A stretch of DNA of 64,000 bases. Source: Fasciolopsis buskii. Taxonomy: Eukaryota; Platyhelminthes; Trematoda; Plagiorchiida; Fasciolidae. The stretch is taken from NCBI GenBank assembly GCA_008360955.1, contig LUCM01008174.1:68278-132277 (forward strand), read 5' to 3'. Made by a program: the position numbers and the translations under genes. Of this stretch, positions 23,345 through 35,690 are shown in pieces (position 1 is the first letter of the stretch; each line of letters starts with the position of its first letter). Under the pieces are notes generated by a model. The model worked only from the letters and a program-made list of their open reading frames with translations, did not search any database and was not told where the DNA came from.

Positions 23345-26300
23345 GTGCGTCGTCACAGTCGTGCCTAAATACCCGGGTACAAAATTCATCGTTTTCATAA
23401 ACTGTTCATGGTAATGGCAATCAGTTAATTAATTCTTACAAATCCTCGGTGGGTCGCCATAGAGCAGAACATGATCTCGCACAGTTGCATGTGGTTGCAC
23501 GATGAATCTTTTTCCCAGCTACATTATTTGCAATCTTCGTAATTCACATCACTGATGCAAACGCACATCTGTAGTAGGTTGACTACATGTGCTGGAGCTA
23601 GTTGATGCAGCAAGGCCTTGACAATGAGATCATCAGAAGACACATATGATACCCGCTCCTAGTTGCCGTACGGAGTAAGCAGAGTAATTTTCGCAGTTAA
23701 TTGATCATTAGTGATGGATCAACGGTTACTCCAATTAACGTTAGTGGTGAAGCCCATTACGGCTACTTATGTAGACTCCTAGGTACACTGGAAAATAGGA
23801 GCGTGTGCGCTTCATAAAACAAAATGGGTGCCCAGCTCCACAATCACCTTCCTCTTCTTTATCTTCAGCCCCTTCCTATTGAAATCCAGCAGTGCGCGAT
23901 CAGCCAGAGAAGGTTCAGCTAAGGAAATCTAATAAGAAATATACAAAAGTGAACAAATTTCTTGATCCTAAAAAGTTTACTATATTCTACGTGAACTTTT
24001 ATTAAAAATGCACTCGCAACTCATTAACCAAAACATTTGCACAATTAAGATAAGCCCTCGGACATTTTGTACATCACACTTAGGATGCAGCCTCCTTTAA
24101 AGAATACATGCAAGATTTACGATGAAACTAAATTCCCGGTACTCTCTCTCTCTTTCCCCTCCTTTGTCATTTAGTGATATGTTAATAGTTGCTCATGACA
24201 GGACCACTAATAACAAGAATGCGAGCGAATTCGATCAACTTATATACTCCAAAATTATGAAATGCCACGGCACATCTTCTTTTTCTTTGAAATACTGACT
24301 ACCAGCTGCCTAACAGTTTGTTAGAACTATTTAATAGTAACAGGAAAACAGGTAGGAGTGTTGCGCTTCAGCTAGTATGCTAATGTTTTGCTGAATGAAA
24401 AAGTCGGAACACAAGAAATATTGTGCATGTGCTATCGCGGGAAGATGATCCCATTATCTGCTTCTCAGTGAGTTCTTGGTGCACATTTAACAGTTGGTAT
24501 CCTTTATGTTGTTTGGCAATAAATAAATCGTAGGGTATTACGGTCGCCTGTTTACTGATTTGCACTCCGAATCATTCACGCAATCATCAAACTGAACAAT
24601 TTGCTCTTCTGTCTAAGCATGCTTGTGTTCATTCATTGGAGCAATAGTTGCTATCTCAACTTATGGAAACCAAATTTCTGGCCATATTCTTGTTTACCGT
24701 TAACGTTTGCTTACCCCGACGAGATTTTAACCTGCTCTTGGCCACCGACCCGGTAGTGATACTGCTCATGACTATGTTTTGTGTTTCGCGCAGAGACTAG
24801 GAAATTTTTCATAACCCGGTAACATTCACCATTGTATTTTTTATTTTGACTATTTATCTCAAAAATCTTCATTAGCTAACCAGCATCACCCTTTCAGCTG
24901 AAATGGCCAGTATGTTTAATTACGATATACAAAGCCGTTGGCCTCTCGTTTTTAGCTAATTGGACGTAGTAGATAGGACGCTAAATAGGCAGTTCGAAGC
25001 TAGCCAGCATCAACAACCAACCACGATAGGCAGTCATCACCTAGTTAAGTAGAATAAAAACAGTGAAATTTTTGCTGGACTTTGCCTCAACTGAGACTAG
25101 TGCCATGCAAACTCGAAGGTTGACGACAGAAGATTTCCATGTCCTAAGAAACACCTACTTCGCGAAATCACGTTTATTATCTGTCCGACTAATCATACTC
25201 CTACACAGACAAGGGATGAAATAACCGAAATACCCAGATGCCTTACACTGAACACCAATTTTCAGTGAAAATAACGTTCCGTTTGATTTCCGTGGCAAAA
25301 ACGAAGTCCTGTATAAATCGTCTCTAGCAATTTGCGGGTTCAGTATTTCACCAAGTTTATCGATACCCAAGTGTACTTTGTTCATTTCACTATTGAGTCC
25401 AATGTTATTATTTATCTAAGTCTTTGTTCAAAGTGGTAGAGTAAGAATCACTTTGACCATCACAAGAAATTGTCACCATCCAATCCATGTTGATTCTACC
25501 TGCTGATGAGACCAACAAAATATCACGTTATCATTGGCACTCCAAATTTCGGACCTCCGATAGCTTCGAATCAGTGTACTTTTACTACCTTTAAATTTTA
25601 AGGATCATTGAATTCCAGTCAAGTTATGGGATAATTGTTTCGTTGGAAGAGTTACTCTAGCGATTTCATTCCGACTTTTTTTCTTGCCCGAAAGGCGGGC
25701 TACATCGTGGCGTTTGGACGCCGTCAACGAGAGCTCGAGTCTTTCCACGACCGACTGTCACCGAGAAACTTCACAGTGACAATGGTGTCTGCTCTCGATA
25801 TTCTTATCGTATTTCTGTGTATATGCATGACACTTTTATATGTATACGCAGTGATACATTTCATGCTATCTTTGCATTCTAATTTCACGCTGGATCGCTT
25901 GGGAATCCGTGTATACAATACCACATTGATGCACTCTAGAATCATTTGATAACGATACAAATTTTGTTCAAAATTGCTGTTGTAAAATCTTTTTTCCTAC
26001 TTGTCACGTTGTTCTTGCGTCAGCAGTCATTAAACGTGGTGTGAGTTATTTGACGAAGGCAACTGTGCGAATTGGTGGTTGGGCAATTCTACATTCGTAT
26101 GCATTTGAGATTAATGGTTTCCAATTTAAATAGCGTCAATTCGCTTTCGACCAGTGGACCTTGCTTTAATTGTGTCAAATGACCGAGAAAGCTGCCTCTA
26201 CAACCGTGTGATCACATGTTGTTTTCCACTATCGCTGCTTTTACTTGGTAATTGAACAAAATAGTTATATCACATATTCCAGCCACTCTCTTTCAACTTA

Positions 26301-28035
26301 TCACGCGATCGAACGAAATCGATCAGATATTTACTTGACTACTTTTCCTATCTGAAGTGGAAACATGGGCCATAATTTCCTTATCAGTTCTAATTGGCTG
26401 AATGTCCGAGGCGGTTACTTCCATGGCTATCTCACTATTTTACTGACAGGGTATGTTGCACCAAAATACATGAGATTTTTTCAGGTAGTCATCCATTAAC
26501 GTCGGTACGCTCCATGGTGATATCCATTCCATGGATTTATTTCCCGATTGCATCAGTGACCTGAACATTACCTTATTCGCTTACATGTCAAAATGTCTGA
26601 ATTAAGATGTTTTGTACTAAAAAACTATTCGGGCTGCCGTAACCTCGGTAAATAAGGAAATAAAAAAGTACTGGTGTTTGCAGTCTATCCTTAAAAAGCA
26701 TCATTTCAAACGCTATGAATGCGCCAACTCCGTTCGTGACTATGTCCTGGACACGTTTTATATGGGCTGCTGCTCCTCAGTATCCAGATTTGACTCTATC
26801 AAACAAATGAAATAGCCGTAAACAGTAAGGCTGAAAAAAATTTGCAAATTCCGTTGGAACAACGTGACGGTTTCAGATGATGCAGAGTAAATAATACTGC
26901 ATTACTGCGGGAATTATGTTTTTCGAAATGTAAAACTAAGTATATCTGTTCACACAACCAATCGGGGATTAAGAAAGTCACTCGACTCCGTCAATGAGAC
27001 GAAAACATATGAGGAATTTCACAATCTCAACCTCCGGATTGGGCGTAAAACCCAACACGAGAAGTTCAATGCACACTCCATATCCTTGCCTAACTGATAG
27101 AACTGTCGGTATTACTTAGTCGCTGTAATTTGGCACTCATTGTTCATTTAAAGTAAGATTCCATGATTCTACTCTGTGGTCTTAAGATCGGCAGTATTGG
27201 TCCTTTCCTCCCGTCAAGAACCTGACCTCTGAACTCACCTGCAGATGCGCTGAAACTTGTCATATTTACGGGTTAGTGTCTTTCTGACGCTTCTGAACAG
27301 GAATTATTTTGACAGTTGCCGGCACGTTATCATTAACAGAAATTCTTAAGTGTTCCATCGATCTTCCTCAAAGGGTTCTCAAATTGAGAACCACAGTGAC
27401 TGTACCGTGATTCAATCTGAGTTTTAGTTTTTTTTTCTTTGATATTTGCCCAACAAACATTTCTATGCATAAGTCTCTTCACCAAAATATCCGTTCCTAA
27501 TCACAAAATAGTTTATATACGATATTTTCTTGGTCCCTGTTTGTCTTGGGGAAACATAAGTAGGAGCCTAAAAAGATAGCATATACTAGAATACAATACT
27601 TCTCTCATGTAGGTTATGACTAATAACGATTTGCCACCTACGTAGCATATGATTCAAAGGAAATGTTTAGACTTACAGCATTATGTTTCCTTATTTTTTA
27701 CACTATCAGGTAATCAAAAACCAACAACAAGGAAGATCTGGTCAGTGAGGAAGATTTTAGCAAGCGAAAAACATCCTCAAACGCATTTCTGCTCCCAATA
27801 GCCTTTCATTTACGTCCAGCCTTGGACACAACGGGATCTACTTGCTTATTCATTTAACTAACAATTCATCGGACCACTATTTAAGAGTCGCTCTTTATCC
27901 ATCTTTCCCACACTTCTTAAATCCACTTCGTATTTCTTGATCCAGACACCCCACATCCACCCTGCCCCAACCGGGATCAACGCTTGAGGGAATGAATTAG
28001 TTTTCCGTGGCAGATCTGTTTGGACAACTAAGCAG
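23345..28035. other. no firm gene apart from the SDR-like candidate at 25.7 kb
   Basis: AT-rich, unique-looking. If the flanking plus-strand candidates are real this would be intron. Confidence 0.4.
25695..25784 (+). CDS. candidate exon with Rossmann-type (SDR-like) beta-alpha-beta pattern
   Basis: After a poly-T acceptor (CTTTTTTTCTTGCCCGAAAG) the frame reads AGYIVAFGRRQRELESFHDR and LSPRNFTVTM. Short-chain dehydrogenases have the same layout: a strand ending in a basic pair that binds NADP phosphate, then an ELE helix, then a V-x-V strand. The glycine-rich first loop and the NNAG and YxxxK motifs are not found nearby, so this would be one exon of a long gene or a chance match. The donor is uncertain (GTGTCT at 25785 or further right). 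Confidence 0.22.
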
Positions 28036-28526
28036 AATTTCAAATCCCCGTTGACTGGGTGATACTCAACGACCAATGGTATTGGTTGAAAACTGCGCAA
28101 GAATCATGCCTGTGTCTGTATGTTTCGGGGACAGACGCATCTGCAGGCCTCGTGATGAACATCTGCCGTCTGGGCTGGGCAAGTCTTTTGATAGATGACC
28201 AAGCTGATGGTCCGATCAGCAGGGGAGTTCAGTTCATTCCCAATACTCATCATCCCCTACCCAGGGAATTATTCACTGTCGTCTCATGCTCACTCACTCA
28301 CACATGGTGCTCATTAGGCACGGGATCAATCGGTTCACGGCTGCAAACCCTGATCGACGACTGGCACGGTCGTACATCGGCACTCGGTCCTCACTATCAG
28401 ATTGAGTCACCGGAATACTTTCCGTCTGACAACACCGCAGTAATCGCGGTCTTACCACTTTGGCTTGACAACTTATTAGCTCTTATTAAAACACTGCATT
28501 TTTTCGTCCACGTAGATGATGTCTAA
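28036..28526 (+). CDS. candidate terminal coding exon, unknown protein
   Basis: The longest non-repetitive open frame outside the RhoGAP gene: 163 codons after an AAGCAG acceptor ending at 28035, closing with TAA at 28524-28526. An AATAAA signal follows at 28675-28680, about 150 nt after the stop, as for a last exon. The protein is Trp-, Leu- and Asp-rich (for example VDWVILNDQWYW, LGTGSIGSRLQTLIDDWHGR, ESPEYFPSDNTAVIAVLPLW) with no recognisable domain. The segment is more GC-rich than its surroundings. The acceptor has only a weak pyrimidine tract. A chance frame this long in 64 kb is unlikely but not excluded. Confidence 0.4.
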
Positions 28527-28674
28527 TGTCCGCTTATCAAATGGGTATGCTGATAGCATCCTCTCCAACTCGTAAGCCAAAAGAACAGTTTGCATAACAC
28601 TTCTGTCTTCACATCCAAATACATAACAAATTAATATCTACAAAAATGGCAATACGAAAATATACTGACCGGTC

Positions 28675-28680
28675 AATAAA
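28675..28680 (+). terminator. AATAAA polyadenylation signal
   Basis: A canonical hexamer about 150 nt after the stop of the open frame at 28036-28526. It only has meaning if that frame is a real last exon. Confidence 0.3.
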
Positions 28681-28925
28681 ATAGCAAACAGAAAAATAAG
28701 CACATATTCAAATGGAAATAATTTGGAACGTATATATAAATGCATATATATTTATACTAAAAAATATCTGAGTATATAAGAATATATATATCGATTCACC
28801 TACGAACAAATTATTTCTACAAATGAATCTTTATATCTATCTATTTAAATATCTATTTACCTCTCAGCCTATCAATTAATCTACATATCCAACATTAAAC
28901 TGTCGACCATTGTATCGGTCTATAG

Positions 28926-29470
28926 AGCTGACTATCTATCCAATTATCTACCTATCTATCTATCTGCCAGTCTCTTTCGATCCCTCTCTCCAACTTTCTT
29001 TTGCTTATCGTGCTGGCATCTTTCTTTCTCCCTATCTGTCTGTCCATTTATTTACCACGTTGTCTGTTTTTTCGACCCTGCTCTTCATTTATCCCCATTT
29101 ATTTCTGGCCACCCCTCTTTCTATCTATTTTTCATTTAATCTATCTTCCCATTCCTACACTTTCCTACCTGTCTATCTCCCAATATGTCTGTCTATCTAC
29201 CCACTCAATGCTCTCTTCTCACTTTCAATATGTTCACTCGATTTTGTCTTATTTTTCTTCCTTTTTTTCTGATCATTCCTCCTGTTATTTATCCACCTGT
29301 CTATCTGCCTTCCCCTTTTACTCCGCTTCTATCTCTATGTATCTTCTTTCCCATTTTTTCTTATGTTTCCATTTCTGCCTGTTCATCTGCCTGCCTTTCC
29401 ACTCGGTTCTCCCTGTCCACCCATCTCTCTGTTTAACTTCTTTTTTGCAACTAATTGTTGCTGCGCTTTC
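28926..29470 (+). repeat. pyrimidine-rich degenerate TCTA/TCTG tract
   Basis: About 0.5 kb of the plus strand is made of diverged TCTATCTATC, TCTGTCTATC and CCTGTCTATC units with strong pyrimidine bias. It begins with clean CTATCTATC repeats at 28930-28965 and decays to the right. The long overlapping open frames here, rich in Ser, Ile, Tyr, Leu and Pro, come from the repeat and are not genes. Confidence 0.85.
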
Positions 29471-30611
29471 CGTGCTTCTTCTCAAATCTTTTCACATTCG
29501 TTAAGTACACCACCAACCGTAAATATTAACAGATTCCCCAATTGCTTCCATCGTTTCTTCAACCAATCCTTTTTCTTTCATCATTTATACCTGCACCTTT
29601 ATCAGGTGATTTCAATCAAAGACCCGTATGATTTGCTTCCTCCATCAGACGGACCAAAAAAAGGCTTTGTGGATCCATTTAAATTGATATCATATGTTTG
29701 CGTGCTGAGTGCCCCATCCTCTCCTAGTATTTATTCCCCTACCGTTTGTACTATAACAAAGGGATGATTACACGACGCAGCTTCAACAAGCACACTAGTC
29801 TTCCCGATCGATTTCTGTATAGATGCTGTGAGACGAAATGTACATTGTTATACTGGCGGATATAAGATAAAAACAATTCAATAGATTCGTCATATTTCAG
29901 TCGGAGTTTTAACCACCACTTGGGCGAACAGACAGCTCACACTTAATGGAACAATCTTCAGTTGCATATTCACTCTAAATATACAAAAATATCAGGAATT
30001 AGCTGAACAGTGACCCATAATTACGCTTGTAATGGAATGAATTTTCATTACCATACGCGTTGCTCTAATTTGTCTAGGAATTTACCCGACATGCAGTCCC
30101 AAGCCCAAATTAGCACTAGAAACTTTGAAACTACTGCATTGCAACTGTCAGAAAATATCATCAATGAAAGTTTGCATTTACTCACAGCATCCACTTGCCA
30201 TTGAAATCCCTGGGGACGTCGACCGGGCAACGAACACAAACAGCCAAAGGATGATGCGTCAGCTTTGCCCGAACAGTGTACTATGAGGCTATCCCAACCC
30301 ATAAGTACAAAAAGAAACTCATTCACATATACATTCGCAACCACGATAATCCTGAGGGCCAAAGTTTCATGGAAGCCCTAAACGAAAGCAAAACTCAATA
30401 ACAAATGTTGTTAATCTCAGTTACATTGGTCGTACATCGGGTTGTTGGCTTTCGTTTGGTATATTGCGTGATCCACTGGAATTCCTCGGTGAAAATGTTC
30501 AGGGTACATAATTAACGGAACTGGTATCTTTAGTCCAGGGAAAACAATGCGTCTAAGATTGAGCACATCACAATTTCACCCGATACTTCCAGACACATAC
30601 ACACATTACAT

Positions 30612-30632
30612 ATATATATATTCATATATAAG
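30612..30632 (+). repeat. AT-rich (TA)n short repeat
   Basis: Several TA units with a TTCA interruption. Confidence 0.7.
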
Positions 30633-33600
30633 GAAATAAGCATATAAACACACATAAACACGCACACGTACAGAAGGATATTACTCATTCACAGGCACTA
30701 GCACACCCCATCCCTACCACTTCCAGTCGATTCATTCATACAAATGTGATTCCTGTTAACGGACAAACAAGAGTCTTGTTTATTGCTCTCATCTCTCCCC
30801 ATTAACTGGATAACGAAAGCGAGCCTCACAAATCGTCAACAAATTTTTCAGCAGTTACTATGCTTGTTAAATGCTGGTGGAGTTTTCATCACATGTCTGT
30901 GCGCGTGGGTGTGCAACCTGGCAGATTGTAATTTTTCAGTGAACACGTCAAATCAGTTTTTCCCGATTGGGGCACACTAACCATGGCTTTCATCCCGACT
31001 TATTGAACAGTAAAATGCAAAGACTGTAGTAACGTCAAAGGGAAACTCGTCGTTCCACAATCTCCAAGTGGCACAAAAGTATACCGGGTCTATTCCGTCT
31101 ACCGTTCGCCTTGGGAATTTTCTCGTGTTCAATAGATTGAATTTAATCGATGACCCGCACTTGTGATGAATGGTTCAATATCCGGTTCATGCCAGTAGCC
31201 AGTGATCATAATCAAGCCCCGGAGGCAGAATGGCTCATTTCAACGCACAATCTATAAATCGCTTTCAACACCTGACAATAAATAATCAGAACAAAGGACA
31301 GAATATTCTATCATCACTGTTCATGGATTTATTTTCCTCGTCTGAATGCAGACACGCTTCTCGGAAATCAAAGGGTACAATTTGCAGGGTAGCCATGGAT
31401 ACTGAAACCAGTAATTAGATAGGTTGTTTAGGCATTCGTTTGGTATATTTTCGGATATTCTGAAACTAGTTGAGTACCCTCTATCTTCCTGCCTGTTGTA
31501 TTCATATTAAAGACATGCAGGAGGTGTTATTTCATATATTCAAAGCCGGTTGATGCACCGTCTAAGTGTTTGCAACTGAACCTTTTTAGAAATCCGAATG
31601 CGGATTGACGGGCGGCAAATTCTCATATGTGGTGCACATCCGTGCAATTGCTTCTAGTACAGAAAGAAACAAATTAACGATCACACGAGGTCAGCTTTTT
31701 GATCACGTCCGTTTGACAAGTGTTCATGTTTGTATTGATCATCTCCATCTATCTAATCAATACAGTCGATGAGATCCGACGAATTTTCGGGCTTCATATC
31801 CCCTTTCGTCATGTTCATAGGCTGAGACCCAGTTATACAGCGATATTCACAGGTCAAGTCCGCATAATTTTCATGCAGGTAGGATACTTTAGTTTTGAAA
31901 ATGTTGCACCACGTTTTTGAATCTGAAATCTCAGTATTGGTAAATAGGAAAAGGAAGTTCCAAAGGAAGGCAACGGAAAAGTCCAATAAACACAGGAATT
32001 CGCAATACCGTACCAACTATTGTGGAATCAGCAAACGGGCTGGCAAGATGTATCGTGAGTTAAGGTAAGAGGATATACGAACAACTGTGGATTTGGATTC
32101 TGAGGTCCTGGAAGTTGGCGATAAGGCTTTTTCGTGTCCTGTGTACACAAGCGATGAGCGTCGCGAACCATCCCACAAGTGAAATACCCGCGTGTTATAA
32201 AGTGACCGTCCAAAATAGTATTTACATATACGTCTCTGGATAGGACAGTGTGTTTAGTGTGTGTCCTTGATCTTACTAGCAAGAAGAAAAACATTTAGTC
32301 CGAAGAACGCAGTCATAATAGGAGAAAAATACGGCCTCCTAAGTACGCAACAGCAAAACAATATTAAGACCAACGACGATGATGACAACAACAACAGTTG
32401 TCAATCAAAAGCTGCCCTGCTTAAATACCGTTTTTCCTTCGCAGTCCGTTTTTCTAGATTAAGGACTACGATCACCATTTTTCGTCCAGTTGCCTCATCT
32501 AGTTGGTTCTCAAGGGCACCACTGGGATCCGGCCAGAATTGTTTCTTCGGATATTATTCACTTCCTCCCTCCTACTTTCGATTGGATCAGTGGCAGGAAA
32601 CTGGAAAGCCAGCCAGATGTAACGCAAAACACGCCTCATTGCATCGAGGATTCGGAGCATGACGGCCTGTCTATCCGGTTAACAGAATGATTGGCGGAGC
32701 AGACGAAACTCATGCGTTATCCGCTAAGCTGTTTTATCCATCCGCGTATGTCGTATCTGTTTTTTCTGTCTCATCCATTGCCTGTGCAGTTATCCAACTG
32801 CCAGCTTACGTCATCTTAAACATGCTCGAGGGCTTTGGTGTTAGGGTAACAGAAAAGTACAGATTCGATCATTCGAATCAACCGAGTGATGGAGCAGTGA
32901 CCGTGAGAGACCGATAGAGGGAGGAGAGCCTGTGTATAAACCACAACGAACTCACAAACCAGACATCAGACAACACAAACCAACACTTAGCGGAACATAT
33001 CGCGACAAAACGGTTTGTTTGGTAAGTTATGTTTATAAAGGAGAGCTAGGTCACAAACTCTCACAGTTATGTGATGTCTGATCGAATGAGTGAGCCACGT
33101 TAGGTTGTGTCGGAAAAGTATACGCAAACATGATATTAGCTGGTCTTGGTCCTTCCTAACCTCAGTCCATCTGAGGGGGGAAAGACTCATGAAAACGCAG
33201 ACAGTTGAATGTCAGACAGCCCTGAGGCTCTAATTGTTAGTGTGACTGTGTGCACGTGTTTTGAAGTCTGTTGGGGCTGTTAGGGGTTCGTGTAAGACAG
33301 GTGGTTATCGTCTTGCACGTACTGAAAACTCAGTGCCATCCACTTTAGTGCGGGGTTAGATCAATGTGGTATAGTTTATTGATCATTTGTAATTTATGAC
33401 AGCGAGTGACGATCCACTGTTCATTGTTTTGCCAGAGCTTTGGAAAACTATTATGAAGAACCAAGCATGCAGAAAAGAGCAATGAATGGAGTTCTGTAGA
33501 ACCGGCAAGCGGAAGATCGCTGCTTCGATTCCGGTTTTTGGAGTCAACTTTTGGATGTGCAGCGTGAAAGTGGATTTCTCATTCTACATAACATCTGGCT

Positions 33601-33959
33601 CCTCGAGACATTTTAAATCAAATGAAGATTAATGAAGTTTTCCCATGTTGACTCAGGTTGACCTCACTACAAAGCTTCCAACCCTCCGTATCCTGACCAT
33701 TGTATTTTGACAGGCCTGCAAATCAGTTTACCAATTGAACGACTAGTAGTAGGGTTGACAGAACCACCCAATCTTAGTGACTGACTCAATCCGTCAAGTC
33801 CACGATCAACTCATTATTCAGGAAGTCTGCCAACATCAAGACATTATGGTGAATAACTGATTTCTATTTTCATAGTTATGTAACAATGCTTACAGCTATA
33901 CGAACAACTTCATGAGTGCCGAAGTGATAATGTGTTGCCTAGGTTTACTTCAAAATTTT

Positions 33960-34274
33960 TCATGCCCTAAAATCTAAGTGGACGAAGCAGCTGTAGAATG
34001 AACTTAATTTCAGAGCCATAGCAAATTTAGGCTTTGCAAAACTTATCAAAAATTGTCCAACTTTTCTAACAATTCCACTGTTAGTCAGTGGTGTAATGTA
34101 ACATAGGAGGTTTTCCTGCATCAGCATATTCATCTGATGTGACAACAACAACGCGTCGCGTTGCAACTTCGTGTTCCCATAGTTCACAGCGCCTAAAAGT
34201 GCAAATGACGCGAGACTTTCAGGTACTTCCAGCCCACTATTCGGATGCCCAATATCTGGTTTGCATGTACACAA
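33960..34274 (-). other. 104-codon ATG-initiated open frame, unassigned
   Basis: An ATG frame (MCTCKPDIGHPNSGLEVPES at the start) runs to a TGA at 33960. No domain, splice signal or polyadenylation signal supports it. Frames of this length are expected several times by chance in this window. Confidence 0.12.
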
Positions 34275-34789
34275 TATCTACCTTCAGACATGCAAGGTTG
34301 ACACAGGAGGATTCCGTGTGAGATGACAGTAATAGAATTTTGCGTAAAGCTTGGATGGTAAATTTCAGTATCATTTAATTATAATTGATTGCATCTGATT
34401 TTCAGGTTATTCATTATGCCATTTCAACAATCGGCTCAGCACTCAAAGTTATAGAAGCACTCAACTTATGCCGCCGTTTCACCTGTGTTAAGAATTATCA
34501 AACGGTGAATTTCCATCGAATCCTGAACGAATGACAGTGAGTCAAATATCATCAGAGCTTTAGGTTTCGTTTTTTATGGTGTACTGGGTATCAGCACTAT
34601 GTGATCTCCAACAATTTTTGGTCAAAAGATGTGACAGTGCAAATGCTAGTAGTCACTGAATAAGCAACAATGGAATAAACTTGTCTTCAGCTATGAGCAG
34701 AAACTATTCGAGGAACTAAGAACCTCGACAAGCAGTGAGGTCAAATCAAGCAGGCGGTGCACTTGTTAGCAGGTTTGGTCTGAGGTCCT

Positions 34790-35510
34790 ATATCTAGCGT
34801 TCATCAAAAGCATTGGATCTCGCAAAGGTGGCTGGGACTAACGGAGCGAAAACACCAGCTCCCTAACTGCAGGGAAGTGAATAAGGTGCGTCGACAGCCG
34901 CACCATCAGCTGAAGGACAGTGAAATTTGATAGGTAAAGGTAGGCAAAGACATTGAGGAGGCCGCCGCTTCAGGTCACAGTCAAAAACTGTTTAAGCTTA
35001 TACGTGACACCGGTGGGCTGTGAACTTCGGTTAGTGAAGTCGTGTGCGATAGGAATGAAGAGCTGACCCATGGTAGACAGCAAACGCTAGACCGTTGGGC
35101 AGAACACTTTAAGGATCAGTTTGGCCGGCCGCACGGTAATGCAGCAAGTCCGCAACCGTGGATTTTAGGAGAATACCTTATCTTGTCGTATGAAACTCAG
35201 TGGACTACGCTGGTTGGGTCACGTGTTGCGTATGGCGAACACTCTTACACCATATCATGCTCTATTTTGCGTTCATCCACGGAGTGGAGGAAGCCATTTG
35301 GAGGTGAGCAGATGACGTGGCAACGTGGAATGAGAAAATGCACAGCAGATTTAGGTGATGTAGGTGTCTGACTTCTTCGTGGTTGGGGTCCGAAGGACCC
35401 GTCAACTAACTGACTGGGGACACTAAAGGATATGAAAATGAACCGTGAACACTGGCGTTCGTGTTGTCATTTTTGGTCGGATCCGAATGATCGAGAACTA
35501 TCTTTGTACA
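34790..35510 (+). pseudogene. dead non-LTR retrotransposon (LINE) copy with internal deletion
   Basis: Plus-strand translation gives a run of LINE ORF2 fragments. HQKHWISQRWLGLTERK is the linker after the endonuclease. It is followed by EEAAASGHSQKLFKLIRDTGG and then by TLDRWAEHFKDQF just ahead of the reverse transcriptase. The frame contains TGA and TAG where related elements have Trp-Trp (EIWW), and another TGA after RDTGGL. After NAASPQPW the sequence jumps to the extreme C-terminal region: LRWLGHVLRM in a shifted frame, then QMTWQRGMRKCTADLG and the closing RGWGPKDP...MNREHWRSCCHFW, with more stops. The whole reverse-transcriptase core is missing, so the copy is inactive. The pattern is that of LINEs common in trematodes. 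I cannot tell RTE from CR1 or another clade with certainty without a search. Confidence 0.8.
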
Positions 35511-35535
35511 GCTAGATTGCGTTGTGTGTGTTGGC

Positions 35536-35690
35536 TAAAGTAGCATTCTTGTCTTTTCCCACCTGTGTTGGTCGTCTCCTTGTTCCCTTTGGCTATTCAC
35601 TCTTTTTATGGGCACATATAACCCTGGAGAAAAGGCAGAGGTCAGTGGGACTTGTCATGCTCTCTACTGCTGAACGATGATGCTGATAAT
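35536..35690 (+). repeat. 3' tail of the LINE family, copy A
   Basis: This sequence directly follows the LINE C-terminal coding remnant and is repeated at 38604-38750. Shared blocks include CACCTGTGT, TGTTCCCTTT, GCTATTCACTC, CATATAACCCTGGAGAAAAGGCAG (GGCCCTGGGGAAAAGGCAG in the other copy) and GGGACTTGTC. Its position behind ORF2 suggests that it is the element's 3' untranslated region. Confidence 0.65.

Larger units (their letters stand above)
29471..34789. other. no recognised gene
   Basis: Two short similar stretches (CGTTTGGTATATT with a GGTTGTT nearby upstream) at about 30440-30470 and 31421-31452 may be a dispersed repeat. At 32490-32690 a plus-strand frame reads GSQGHHWDPARIVSSDIIHF without further support. 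Confidence 0.4.

Noticed and set aside
28910..29767. Four long overlapping plus-strand frames (83-167 codons)
   Set aside because: They are produced by the degenerate TCTA/TCTG pyrimidine tract; they overlap in different frames and are low complexity.
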